NCBI RefSeq assembly: GCF_001514125.1
Contig: NZ_KQ948556.1
Span: 311,518-375,517, forward strand
DNA: 64,000 nucleotides
Reading direction: 5' to 3'
DNA from: Streptomyces longwoodensis
Lineage (GTDB): Bacteria; Actinomycetota; Actinomycetes; Streptomycetales; Streptomycetaceae
The position numbers and the translations under genes are program-made. Positions 27,159 to 34,486 of this stretch are shown here, one piece after another; the stretch's first letter is position 1; each line of letters starts with the position of its first letter. The notes below the pieces were generated by a model, which saw only the letters and a program-made list of their open reading frames with translations, searched no databases and had not been told where the DNA came from.

Positions 27159-27796
27159 CACGCGTCCCCCGCGATCGTGTTGCGCTCGCTGGGCTGGACG
27201 TAGACCAGGCCGTCGCCCTCGAAGCGGATCTGGAACGCCTCGCCGCCGCCCTCGCCGAGGAACGTGCGGAACGTCACGCCGGACTGGAAGGACTGCCGCA
27301 GGTTCCCCTGGTGCGCGACGTACGCCCCCGGGTCCACGGACAGCGGGTACTGCGGGCTGACCCGCAGCACCACCGCCGGGCCGTCGGACGTGATCGCCGC
27401 CTGGCCGTGGCCCTCGACGGTGGTCGTGAACAGCCCGTTGCCCTGCGAGGCGCCGCGCAGGCCGGTGAACGTCGTCCCCGTCCTGAGGCCGGCGTCCGTC
27501 GCGAGCAGGTTGCTCGACTCCACGTACAGCGTGTCCCCCTGGAGTTGCACGAGGTTGATCTCGGAGGCCCGGTCCGCGAACCAGCACGTGCCCTGCCCCC
27601 TCACCTCCATCACGGTCATCTGCTCGCCGGTGAGACGCCGGGTCACCATCCCCCGCAGCCCCTCGCCGCCGCCACTGAGCTTCTTGAAGGCCATCTGTCC
27701 GTCGTACGCGACCATCGAGCCGTTCTTCGCCTTCACGGCGTCCCCGGTCACGTCGACGGCGAGGACCTTGCTGCCTTGCAGTCGGAACATCGCCAC
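27158..27796 (-). CDS. AIM24-family protein, first paralogue
   Basis: 212 aa from GTG 27796 (ATG 27790, MFRLQGSKVLAV, is an equally good start; neither has a clear ribosome-binding site). One AIM24 domain with GQGTCWFADRASEINLVQLQGDTLYVESSNLLA and GNGLFTTTVEGHGQAAITSDG, closely similar to the middle paralogue. First gene of the three-gene unit, divergent from the DUF3817 gene across a 159-bp region that includes GAACGC…GCGTTC inverted arms (27896-27915). Function unknown. Confidence 0.83.
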   Translation of the reverse strand: MAMFRLQGSKVLAVDVTGDAVKAKNGSMVAYDGQMAFKKLSGGGEGLRGMVTRRLTGEQMTVMEVRGQGTCWFADRASEINLVQLQGDTLYVESSNLLATDAGLRTGTTFTGLRGASQGNGLFTTTVEGHGQAAITSDGPAVVLRVSPQYPLSVDPGAYVAHQGNLRQSFQSGVTFRTFLGEGGGEAFQIRFEGDGLVYVQPSERNTIAGDA

Positions 27797-27955
27797 GGAG
27801 CGAAAGGTAGCGGCCGGGCGGGTGGAGCGAACAGGGCCCGTGGGTGGAGACCGACCCTGAGCGCACCCCTAGGGCCGCGGTTTGCCACAATGGACGAACG
27901 CTTGTGCGTGCGTTCACAAACGCCCGACCGCCGACGCTCCCACCGAAGGTGACCC

Positions 27956-28300
27956 GTGGACCTCAAGACAGCCGCCGCCCTCCGACGCCTCCGCCTGGTC
28001 TCGGCCCCCGAGGCCGTGTCCTTCCTGATCCTGCTCGTCTGCTCCGTGCTGAAGCGGACCACGGACTTCAACGCGGTGCCCGTGATGGGCGCGGTCCACG
28101 GCGTCCTGTTCGTCCTGTACGTGCTCTTCTGGGCCGACGCCTGGAACCGCGCCAGGTGGCCGCTGGGCACCGCCGCGCTGTACTTCGTGCTCTCCGTGCT
28201 GCCGACCGGCGGCTTCTTCGCCGAGCGCAAGCTGCGCCGGGAGGCCGAGGACGCGGTCATCGCCGCCCGCGCCCGCAAGGAAGGGGTCGTCAACGCATGA
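27956..28300 (+). CDS. DUF3817 membrane protein
   Basis: 114 aa from GTG 27956. Three membrane segments (about 18-34, 43-62, 70-88) and the family patterns RLVSAPEAVSFLILL, MGAVHGVLFVLYVLFWADAW and LPTGGFFAERKL identify DUF3817, a small actinobacterial integral membrane family of unknown role. It overlaps the next gene by ATGA. A second, less similar DUF3817 protein is encoded at 34074-34412. Confidence 0.85.
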   Translation: MDLKTAAALRRLRLVSAPEAVSFLILLVCSVLKRTTDFNAVPVMGAVHGVLFVLYVLFWADAWNRARWPLGTAALYFVLSVLPTGGFFAERKLRREAEDAVIAARARKEGVVNA

Positions 28301-28590
28301 TCGTCGCCTTTTCCGTGACGCCGCTGGGCGTCGGCGAGGACGTGGGGGAGTACGTCGCCGACGCCGTGCGCGTGGTCCGCGAGTCGGGCCTGCCGAACCG
28401 CACCGACGCGATGTTCACCTCCGTCGAGGGCGAGTGGGACGAGGTCATGGACGTCGTCCGGCGCGCCGTGGCCGCGGTCGAGGCCCGCGCGCCGCGCGTG
28501 TCCCTGGTCCTCAAGGCGGACATCCGCCCCGGGGTGACCGACGGCCTCACCTCCAAGGTGGAGACCGTCGAGCGGCACCTGGCCGGCTAG
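28297..28590 (+). CDS. MTH1187/YkoF-family thiamine-binding-like protein
   Basis: 97 aa; the start overlaps the preceding stop (ATGA). The ferredoxin-like fold protein has VAFSVTPLGVGEDVGEYVADAVRVVRESGLP, then GEWDEVMDVVRRAVAAVEA and RVSLVLKADIRPG, all typical of the MTH1187 (DUF77) family. Members bind thiamine or related pyrimidines, though in vivo roles are uncertain. It is co-translated with the DUF3817 membrane protein. No thiamine riboswitch was recognised upstream. Confidence 0.85.
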   Translation: MIVAFSVTPLGVGEDVGEYVADAVRVVRESGLPNRTDAMFTSVEGEWDEVMDVVRRAVAAVEARAPRVSLVLKADIRPGVTDGLTSKVETVERHLAG

Positions 28591-28651
28591 CGGGCCGCGG
28601 CGCGGGCCGTCGGGGGCCGGCGCGAGGCCGTCGCGCCGGCGTTCGCCCGGC

Positions 28652-28702
28652 CTCCCGGAGCTGTCCTGTCTCCCGGAGCTGTCCTGTCCCCTGGAGCTGT
28701 CC
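28652..28702. repeat. 18-bp tandem repeat, 2.8 copies
   Basis: CTCCCGGAGCTGTCCTGT occurs at 28652-28669 and identically at 28670-28687. A third partial, slightly diverged copy (CCCCTGGAGCTGTCC) follows at 28688-28702. It lies in the gap between two convergent genes. Confidence 0.85.
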
Positions 28703-28722
28703 GGCCCGCCGGGCCGGTGGCC

Positions 28723-29376
28723 TCAGCGCCGCGCCGAGGCCCGGCGCAGGTACTGCCGCACCGCCCGCTGGGCCACCGGCCCCAGCTCCTCCAGCGCGCC
28801 CAGCAGGAAGCCCAACTGCTCCAGGGCGTCCAGGGCGGCCGTCGCGCCGGCCGCGTCCGCGCCCTCGTAGAGCTCGATGCCCACGAAGGACGCGGCGACC
28901 GCCCGCGCCAGGCCCGGCGGGTCGGCGTACTCGCCGAGCGGGGTGCCGGCCAGCACCCGGGTCAGCACCCCCTCGATCTCCGCGATCCACAGCTCCAGGC
29001 CCGCCGCGGTCGCCGGGCCGAGCACCGCGTGCGTCTGGGCACCCGCCAGGAGCTGGCCGAGCAGGGCGACGTGGCCGCCGGCCCGCTCCTCCTCGTGGAT
29101 GCGGCGGCCCACCGCGAGCAGCTCGGTCAGGGACGACACGGCCGCCAGGCGGTCGCGGTAGCGGGAGACCGACTGCTCCGCGCCGTAGCGGCAGGCGGCC
29201 GCGAGCAACTCGTCCACCGAGCCGAAGTGGTAGAAGACCAGCGCCTGGTTGACGCCCGCCGTCGCCGCGATGGTGCGCGCCGAGGTCTTCGCGATGCCCT
29301 GCTCGGTCAGGGTGCGCAGCGCGCCCTGGAGCAGCTTGGCCTTCGTCTCCTGCGCCTTGGCCGTCTCCGGGCTCAC
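28723..29376 (-). CDS. TetR-family regulator, likely repressor of its own operon
   Basis: 217 aa from GTG 29376, overlapping the upstream stop (GTGA). The N-terminal helix-turn-helix ARTIAATAGVNQALVFYHFGSVDELL is a standard TetR DNA-binding domain; the rest is an all-helical ligand/dimer domain (TetR_C). It is the last of three overlapping genes whose upstream region carries two copies of a 20-bp palindrome, the usual arrangement for a self-regulating TetR protein. The ligand is unknown. The linked DUF4166 and START-like genes suggest a lipophilic molecule; that is inference. Confidence 0.88.
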   Translation of the reverse strand: MSPETAKAQETKAKLLQGALRTLTEQGIAKTSARTIAATAGVNQALVFYHFGSVDELLAAACRYGAEQSVSRYRDRLAAVSSLTELLAVGRRIHEEERAGGHVALLGQLLAGAQTHAVLGPATAAGLELWIAEIEGVLTRVLAGTPLGEYADPPGLARAVAASFVGIELYEGADAAGATAALDALEQLGFLLGALEELGPVAQRAVRQYLRRASARR

Positions 29377-30068
29377 GCGCGTGCCTCCTCGCGCACCGGC
29401 CGCAGCCCCGGGCGCACCCCGGTGCGGCGCACGTCCGCGTACGTCACCGTGAACGAGCCGTCGTAGCCGAACAGCGGGCCCAGATACCGGTTGACCACCC
29501 GCACGTTGATCCGGAAGCGGCCCCGCCGCTCGTCGAAGGACTCGCGCACCTCGGCCGTCGCCCCGACCAGCTCGGGCACGCGCACGTCCACCGGGCCCTC
29601 CCGGAACCGGTGCTCGCCCGAGCGGATCAGCAGCGAGCCGTCCGGTTCGGCGCGCAGGTGCAGCTCGCTGGCGAGGTGCTGGTGGGTGCCCAGGTAGTCG
29701 AGGACGCGGTCGCCCTTGGGGCTGAGCACCATCTGGGCGTCGAAGCGGCGCGGGCCGCCGGGCAGGTCGAAGGTGCGCACGAAGCTCACCGTCTCACGGC
29801 CGAAGGAGTCGGCGTAGGGCACGTTCTCGATGACGAACGGGATCCGGCGGCCCGCGCGGGGCACCAGGATGTGGCGCGTGGAGCCGAGCGCGAGGAACGG
29901 CTTCACGAACGCCCCGCCGTGCCAGATCCGGTCCATCACCCCCCGCCCCACGCACGCCTCGCCGCTCGCCAGGCCCACCGAGAAGCGGCGGCGCAGCTCG
30001 GGGTGCAGGCGCTCGAAGCCGGCTCCCATCGCCGTGCGGAACAGGGAGGCCGCGGCCGGCGCGGTCAT
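29373..30068 (-). CDS. DUF4166-domain protein
   Basis: 231 aa from ATG 30068, overlapping its upstream neighbour by ATGA and its downstream neighbour by GTGA. The protein is soluble, with LHPELRRRFSVGLASGEACVGRGVMDRIWHG at the start, a central beta-rich part (PFVIENVPYADSFGRETVSFVRTF) and the end segment NRYLGPLFGYDGSFTVTYADV. This matches the DUF4166 family, found alone or fused to saccharopine-dehydrogenase-like domains, with no established activity. The strict overlap implies function together with the START-like protein upstream. Confidence 0.8.
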   Translation of the reverse strand: MTAPAAASLFRTAMGAGFERLHPELRRRFSVGLASGEACVGRGVMDRIWHGGAFVKPFLALGSTRHILVPRAGRRIPFVIENVPYADSFGRETVSFVRTFDLPGGPRRFDAQMVLSPKGDRVLDYLGTHQHLASELHLRAEPDGSLLIRSGEHRFREGPVDVRVPELVGATAEVRESFDERRGRFRINVRVVNRYLGPLFGYDGSFTVTYADVRRTGVRPGLRPVREEARA

Positions 30069-30835
30069 CGGGGCGTCTCCAGGGTGCGCAGCACGCGCGG
30101 CGCGCGCACGCGTGCCGGGGACCGGCGCAGGCAGCGGCGGGCGGCCGGGGTGCCCGGCAGGGGAGGCGCGAGCAGCGCCACGCACACCGCCACGCTCAGC
30201 AGCAGCGGGCACAGGTACGCCAGCGACGCGGCGTACGGACCGAACGACCGCAGAAAGGGCTCCAGACCCAGACCCGTGCACGCGACCACCAGGACCAGTG
30301 CGCGCACCACCAGCTCCGTCAGCCAGCGCGCCAGCGCACGCCCGGGCGTGGTGCCCCGCTCCAGCCACAGCCGCAGCCGGTCGAACGACCAGGCCGTCGC
30401 CCAGCCCATCAGCGGCCGGAACAGCACGCGGTCGGCGGCGGCGCCGAAGCGGCCCCAGCGGGGGCGGTAGTCGAAGCCCGTCAGGAAGCGCACGCCGTCG
30501 CCGTCGGGCACGTAGCGCCAGTAGCCGCTGCCCTCGGCCAGCAGGGAGAGGGGGTGCGGGGAGGAGAAGCGCAGCGCCGAGGTGCGGGTGCCGTCCGGCC
30601 GTTCCCGTTCGCCGGCCGAGACGCCGGTCCCGGCGACGGTGAGGAACGGCAGCACGCGCGTGGCGTACCGGAAGTGCTGCGGCTCGCCCTCCCCGCGCGG
30701 GAGGTACTCGATCCGGGTGAACCGCAGGTCCCAGCGCTGGTGCGCCGCCGGGTCCTGGGTACGGGCCCACAGGTGGTCGAGCCCGGCGCGGATGCGCGCC
30801 TCGACGTAGAGCCCCCGGTGCTCCTGTCCTCGCAT
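30065..30835 (-). CDS. START/SRPBCC-like membrane-associated protein
   Basis: 256 aa from ATG 30835 with GGGGGG upstream. The N-terminal ~150 residues resemble a START/SRPBCC lipid-binding fold (LYVEARIRAGLDHLWARTQDPAAHQRWDLRFTRIEYL). The C-terminal part has two or three hydrophobic segments (LTELVVRALVLVVACTGL and LAYLCPLLLSVAVCVALLAPP). First gene of the TetR-regulated operon, transcribed from the region with twin palindromes. A role in handling a hydrophobic ligand at the membrane is plausible but inferred. Confidence 0.75.
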   Translation of the reverse strand: MRGQEHRGLYVEARIRAGLDHLWARTQDPAAHQRWDLRFTRIEYLPRGEGEPQHFRYATRVLPFLTVAGTGVSAGERERPDGTRTSALRFSSPHPLSLLAEGSGYWRYVPDGDGVRFLTGFDYRPRWGRFGAAADRVLFRPLMGWATAWSFDRLRLWLERGTTPGRALARWLTELVVRALVLVVACTGLGLEPFLRSFGPYAASLAYLCPLLLSVAVCVALLAPPLPGTPAARRCLRRSPARVRAPRVLRTLETPR

Positions 30836-30860
30836 GCGGATGTCCCCCCTGTCCGAGCGG

Positions 30861-30921
30861 GTTTGAGCGATCGCTCAAACCGTCGGGCATGACGGTACAC
30901 CGTTTGAGCGACCGCTCAAAG
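30861..30921 (-). promoter_or_regulatory. Twin TetR operators over the operon promoter
   Basis: GTTTGAGCGATCGCTCAAAC (30861-30880) is a perfect 20-bp palindrome. A second copy at 30902-30921 differs at two positions. The copies are 41 bp apart, about four helical turns, so bound dimers would face the same side. On the minus strand TTGAGC-16-TACCGT could be the promoter, starting inside the second operator. Confidence 0.85.
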
Positions 30922-30972
30922 AGTTCGGTCGTGGATCCGTCGGTACCTCCGGTCGGCCGGCCGGACCGCCGT

Positions 30973-31956
30973 TCAGTCGCCGCCCGACGCCAGCGCCATC
31001 CCGAGCGGCGTCCGCTCGTACAGCACCTGGTGCCCGTATCGCCGCGCCACCAGCAGGCCCGCGTCGCGCAGCGCCGTCAGGTGGGCGGACACCGAGGACG
31101 GCGCGAGGTCCAGGCGGTGGGCCAGGGCGGTGGTGGTCGCCGGGTCGTCCAGCGCGGCGAGGACGGCCGCCCGGCCGCGCCCCAGGAGCCGGGCGAGCGC
31201 GTCCGCGCCCGGGCCCGCCGCCTCGGTCCACAGCCCGCCGACGCCGCGCGCCGGGTAGACGAGCGTCGGCTGCCAGGGCGGGTCGAAGCCGCTCACCACG
31301 TCCGGCCAGACGAAGACGCTCGGCATCAGCACCAGCCCCTGCCCGCCCAGGTGGCGCTCGTGCCGGCCGCCGGACGCGACGGTCAGCGTCCCCGCGTCCC
31401 AGCCGCAGCGCCGGTTGATCTCCGGCAGTACGCCCCCGAGCCCGACCTCCGCCAGCCGCCGCGAGTGGAAGGCGATGTCCGCCTCCAGCAGCGCCCGCAG
31501 CCGGGGCCAGTCCGGCGCGATCAGGGTGTGCCAGACGCGCTCCAGCAGGTCGGCCAGCTCCCGGACCATGCGGTGCGGGTCGGCGAGCCAGGCCCGGCCC
31601 TGCGGCGAGTCCAGGGCGCCCGGGGTGTCGGCGAGCGAGCGGGCGGTGTCCTCCCGGGCCGCGAGCGGGTCGGCGGCCCGCACCGCGGCGATCTCCTCCT
31701 CGAAGGAGGCCGTCGGCCCGAGCGGCGGCGGGCACAGCCAGTCCGGCGAGTGGCCGCGGCGGGGCATCAGCAGCCACAGCCCGGACAGGTCCAGCGCCTC
31801 GACGGCCGCGCGGTGGCGGCGCAGCCAGGGCAGATGGTAGCCGTGCCGCTCGGGCCGCTTGAGGGTGCGCGCGGCCTCCTGCGTCTCCCACAGCGGGGAC
31901 AGGGCGAACCGGCAGCGCAGGAAGTCCTCCTCGCCGAAGCGCAGGTACGACGGCAT
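30973..31956 (-). CDS. ArsR-like winged-helix regulator with large N-terminal domain
   Basis: 327 aa from ATG 31956. The N-terminal ~245 residues form a helical domain (LRFGEEDFLRCRFALSPLWETQEAARTL) typical of Streptomyces DUF5937-type regulators. The C-terminal ~75 residues are an ArsR winged helix (AVLAALDDPATTTALAHRLDLAPSSVSAHLTALRDAGLLVARR). It is divergent from an MFS transporter gene across 92 bp containing a TTCGGCC-ag-GGCCGAA palindrome. It probably represses itself and the pump; the inducer is unknown. Confidence 0.85.
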   Translation of the reverse strand: MPSYLRFGEEDFLRCRFALSPLWETQEAARTLKRPERHGYHLPWLRRHRAAVEALDLSGLWLLMPRRGHSPDWLCPPPLGPTASFEEEIAAVRAADPLAAREDTARSLADTPGALDSPQGRAWLADPHRMVRELADLLERVWHTLIAPDWPRLRALLEADIAFHSRRLAEVGLGGVLPEINRRCGWDAGTLTVASGGRHERHLGGQGLVLMPSVFVWPDVVSGFDPPWQPTLVYPARGVGGLWTEAAGPGADALARLLGRGRAAVLAALDDPATTTALAHRLDLAPSSVSAHLTALRDAGLLVARRYGHQVLYERTPLGMALASGGD

Positions 31957-31992
31957 CGGACACCCCCGGGCGCGACGATCGGCGGCAGAAGA

Positions 31993-32008
31993 TTCGGCCA
32001 GGGCCGAA
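31993..32008. promoter_or_regulatory. Candidate ArsR operator
   Basis: TTCGGCC (31993-31999) and GGCCGAA (32002-32008) are perfect inverted arms with a 2-bp centre. They sit in the middle of the 92-bp divergent region between the ArsR-like regulator and the MFS gene. Confidence 0.55.
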
Positions 32009-32048
32009 AGACTACGGCCGGCCCGGCGCGCGCCGCACGCTGCTGCCC

Positions 32049-33323
32049 ATGTCCGAGAAGCCCTGCCCGCGGGCAGACGTCCGCGAGGAGACCGCCGCGC
32101 CCGCCCCCGCCCCCACGGGCCCGCCCCCCACCGGCTACGGCCGGGTCTTCGCCGTCCGGGAGTTCCGGACCGTGTTCGCGGCGCACCTGCTGTCCATGCT
32201 CGGCGTGATCGTCGCCGAGATCGCCCTGTCCGTCCTGGTCTACGAGCTCACCGGCTCCCCGCTGCTCAGCGCGCTCACCTTCGCGCTCGGCTTCCTGCCG
32301 TACCTGGTCGGCGGCACCCTGCTCGCCGGGGTGGCCGACCGCTTCCCGGCCCGGCGGGTGCTGGTCGTCTGCGACCTGGTGTGCGCGGCCTGCGTGGCCC
32401 CGATGACGGCGCCCGGCGCGTCCATCGGCGTCCTGCTCGTGCTGCGCTGCTGCCTGGCGACGGTCTCGCCGGTGTTCTCCGGGACCCGGACGGCGACACT
32501 CGCGGACATCCTCGGCGACGGTGACCTGTTCGTGCTCGGCCGCTCCCTGCTGCGGATCACCGCGCAGAGCGCCCTCCTCGTCGGCTACGGCCTCGGCGGC
32601 CTCCTGCTCACCGTGGTGGCCCCGCGCCAGGCGCTGCTGGTCACGGTCGCCACCTTCCTCGCCTCGGCCGCGCTGCTGCGCCTGGGCACCGCGCACCGGC
32701 CCGCCCGCGCCCACGACGGCAGCAGCCTGGTGAGGGACTCGCTGCGGGGCGCGGGGCAGGTCCTGGCGCACCGACGGGTACGGGTGCTGCTCCTGCTGTT
32801 CTGGGTCCCGCCGGTGTTCTCCGTGGTCCCGGAGGCGCTGGTCGCCCCCTACGCCGACGACCTCGGCGCCGGCCCGGCCGGCCTCGGCCTGCTGATGTGC
32901 GCGCTGCCGGTCGGCACGATCGCCGGTGAACTCCTCGCCGGAGCCCGGTTGCGTCCCGCGGCCCGCGAGCGGATCGCGCTGCCGCTGGTCTGCGTGACCC
33001 TGCTGCCGTACCTCGGCTACGCCCTGCGCCCCGGCCTCACGGGGTCGCTGCTGCTGCTGGTGGTGGCGGGGGCGGGCTCGGCGTACACGCTGGGGCTGGA
33101 CCAGTGGCTGGTGCGGGCGGTGCCGGACGAGGTCAGGGGCCGGGCGATGACGCTGCTCACGGCCGGACTGATGACCTTCCAGGGCGTCGGGATGGCCCTC
33201 GCGGGGGTCGCGGCCGAACTGGTGGGCGTGCGGGCGACGGTCGCCGGCGCGGGGGTGCTGGGCACCGTGTGCTGCGCGGCGCTGGCGCTGGAGGCGCGCA
33301 GGACGGAGGCCGGACAGGCGTGA
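32049..33323 (+). CDS. MFS transporter, MDR-type
   Basis: 424 aa from ATG 32049, twelve predicted membrane segments. VFAVREFRTVFAAHLLSMLGVIVAEIALSVLVYELTGSPLLSALTFALGFLPYLVGGTLLAGVADR is the start of an MFS_3-like efflux protein, with the DRFPAR loop between helices 2 and 3. It is a drug or metabolite exporter by family. It is divergent from the ArsR-like regulator, its likely repressor. It has no strong ribosome-binding site, so an internal start cannot be excluded. Confidence 0.85.
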   Translation: MSEKPCPRADVREETAAPAPAPTGPPPTGYGRVFAVREFRTVFAAHLLSMLGVIVAEIALSVLVYELTGSPLLSALTFALGFLPYLVGGTLLAGVADRFPARRVLVVCDLVCAACVAPMTAPGASIGVLLVLRCCLATVSPVFSGTRTATLADILGDGDLFVLGRSLLRITAQSALLVGYGLGGLLLTVVAPRQALLVTVATFLASAALLRLGTAHRPARAHDGSSLVRDSLRGAGQVLAHRRVRVLLLLFWVPPVFSVVPEALVAPYADDLGAGPAGLGLLMCALPVGTIAGELLAGARLRPAARERIALPLVCVTLLPYLGYALRPGLTGSLLLLVVAGAGSAYTLGLDQWLVRAVPDEVRGRAMTLLTAGLMTFQGVGMALAGVAAELVGVRATVAGAGVLGTVCCAALALEARRTEAGQA

Positions 33324-33338
33324 GGCGCGGGCGGGCGC

Positions 33339-33458
33339 CGGGTGACCGATCGGGACGCGGAACGGGCTCCGGGCGACCGGAAGACGTGCAGAACGGGCGT
33401 CGGGTGACCGGAAGGAACGCGGGACGGGCACTCGGCGACCGAAAGGCGAGACGGGGCT
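33339..33458. repeat. ~31-bp imperfect tandem repeat, four copies
   Basis: Units start CGGGTGACCG, CGGGCGACCG, CGGGTGACCG and CGGCGACCGA at 33339, 33370, 33401 and 33433, with lengths 31, 31, 32 and 26. Each ends with an ACGGG-containing segment. The array fills the gap from the MFS stop up to the promoter of the MarR gene. Confidence 0.75.
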
Positions 33459-33485
33459 GACCACCATATGACCGCCGGGTAGGGT
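33457..33485 (+). promoter_or_regulatory. Promoter of the MarR gene, possibly leaderless
   Basis: CTGACC (33457-33462), 17-bp spacer, TAGGGT (33480-33485). The GTG start is at 33494, so transcription would begin at or within a few bases of the start codon. Confidence 0.5.
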
Positions 33486-33493
33486 CTGGTGCC

Positions 33494-34003
33494 GTGCCGA
33501 AGCCCCTCAGTCTCCCGTTCGACCCCATCGCCCGCGCCGACGAGCTCTGGAAGCAGCGCTGGGGAAGCGTGCCGGCCATGGCCGCGATCACCTCGATCAT
33601 GCGGGCCCACCAGATCCTGCTGGCCGAGGTCGACGCGGTGGTCAAGCCGTACGGCCTGACGTTCGCGCGGTACGAGGCGCTGGTCCTGCTCACCTTCTCC
33701 AAGGAGGGCGAGCTGCCGATGTCGAAGATCGGCGAGCGCCTGATGGTGCACCCCACGTCGGTCACCAACACGGTCGACCGGCTGGTGCGGTCCGGCCTGG
33801 TGGCCAAGCGCCCCAACCCCAACGACGGGCGCGGCACGCTCGCCGTCATCACCGACAAGGGCCGCGAGGTCGTCGAGGCGGCCACCCGTGACCTGATGGC
33901 GATGGACTTCGGCCTCGGGGCGTACGACGCGGAGGAGTGCGGGGAGATCTTCGCGCTGCTGCGGCCCCTACGGGTCGCGGCGCACGACTTCGACGAGCAG
34001 TAG
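33494..34003 (+). CDS. MarR-family transcriptional regulator
   Basis: 169 aa from GTG 33494. The winged helix has SKIGERLMVHPTSVTNTVDRLVRSGLVAKRPNPNDGRGTLAVITDKG, with the conserved wing Asp-Gly-Arg. No ribosome-binding site precedes the start, but a promoter does, so a leaderless mRNA is likely. Upstream lies a tandem repeat array; downstream is a DUF3817 gene in the same direction. Regulated genes are unknown; neighbours icmA and the DUF3817 gene are candidates. Confidence 0.88.
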   Translation: MPKPLSLPFDPIARADELWKQRWGSVPAMAAITSIMRAHQILLAEVDAVVKPYGLTFARYEALVLLTFSKEGELPMSKIGERLMVHPTSVTNTVDRLVRSGLVAKRPNPNDGRGTLAVITDKGREVVEAATRDLMAMDFGLGAYDAEECGEIFALLRPLRVAAHDFDEQ

Positions 34004-34073
34004 CCCGCCCGCCCGCCCCCGCACGGGCGGCCCGGCGGAAGATCGCCCGAAACGGGCCGTTACGCTCGTCTGC

Positions 34074-34412
34074 ATGAAGAAGAGCGTGCTGACCCGCTAC
34101 CGCGTCATGGCCTACGTCACCGGTGTGCTCCTGGTGCTGCTGACGCTGGGCGTCATCGCGAAGTACCTGCTGCACCTCGACGGCGCCGACGGCTTCACCA
34201 CGGCCGTCGGCATCGCCCACGGCTGGCTCTACGTCGTGTACCTCGTCGTCGCCTTCGACCTGGGCTCCAAGGCGAAGTGGCCGGTCAAGAAGCAGCTGTG
34301 GGTCCTGCTCGCCGGGACGATCCCCACGGCCGCGTTCTTCGTGGAGCGCAAGGTCAGCCAGGAGCTCGAGGCCCGGGTCGCGCAGGACGCGCCCGCGGTC
34401 GCCAAGGCCTGA
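34074..34412 (+). CDS. DUF3817 membrane protein (second copy)
   Basis: 112 aa from ATG 34074. Three membrane segments; GIAHGWLYVVYLVVAFDLGSKAKWPVKKQLWVLLAGTIPTAAFFVERKV is the family core. Compared with the copy at 27956-28300, the His in the second helix and the FF-ER motif are conserved while most other residues differ. No Shine-Dalgarno is visible, and TACGCT (34061-34066) 8 nt before the ATG suggests a leaderless transcript. Function unknown. Confidence 0.83.
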   Translation: MKKSVLTRYRVMAYVTGVLLVLLTLGVIAKYLLHLDGADGFTTAVGIAHGWLYVVYLVVAFDLGSKAKWPVKKQLWVLLAGTIPTAAFFVERKVSQELEARVAQDAPAVAKA

Positions 34413-34455
34413 CCCGGACCGCCGTACGCGCGCGTGCGGCGGTCTCCCATCGACA

Positions 34456-34477
34456 TTTACTTGGACGTCCTAGTAAA
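34456..34477. promoter_or_regulatory. 22-bp imperfect palindrome upstream of icmA
   Basis: TTTACT and AGTAAA arms flank a GGACGTCC core, with single T/T mismatches between. It ends 10 bp before the icmA ATG and covers a possible -10 (TAGTAA, 34471-34476). It is a probable repressor site for a dimeric regulator. Confidence 0.65.
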
Positions 34478-34486
34478 TTCGTGGGT

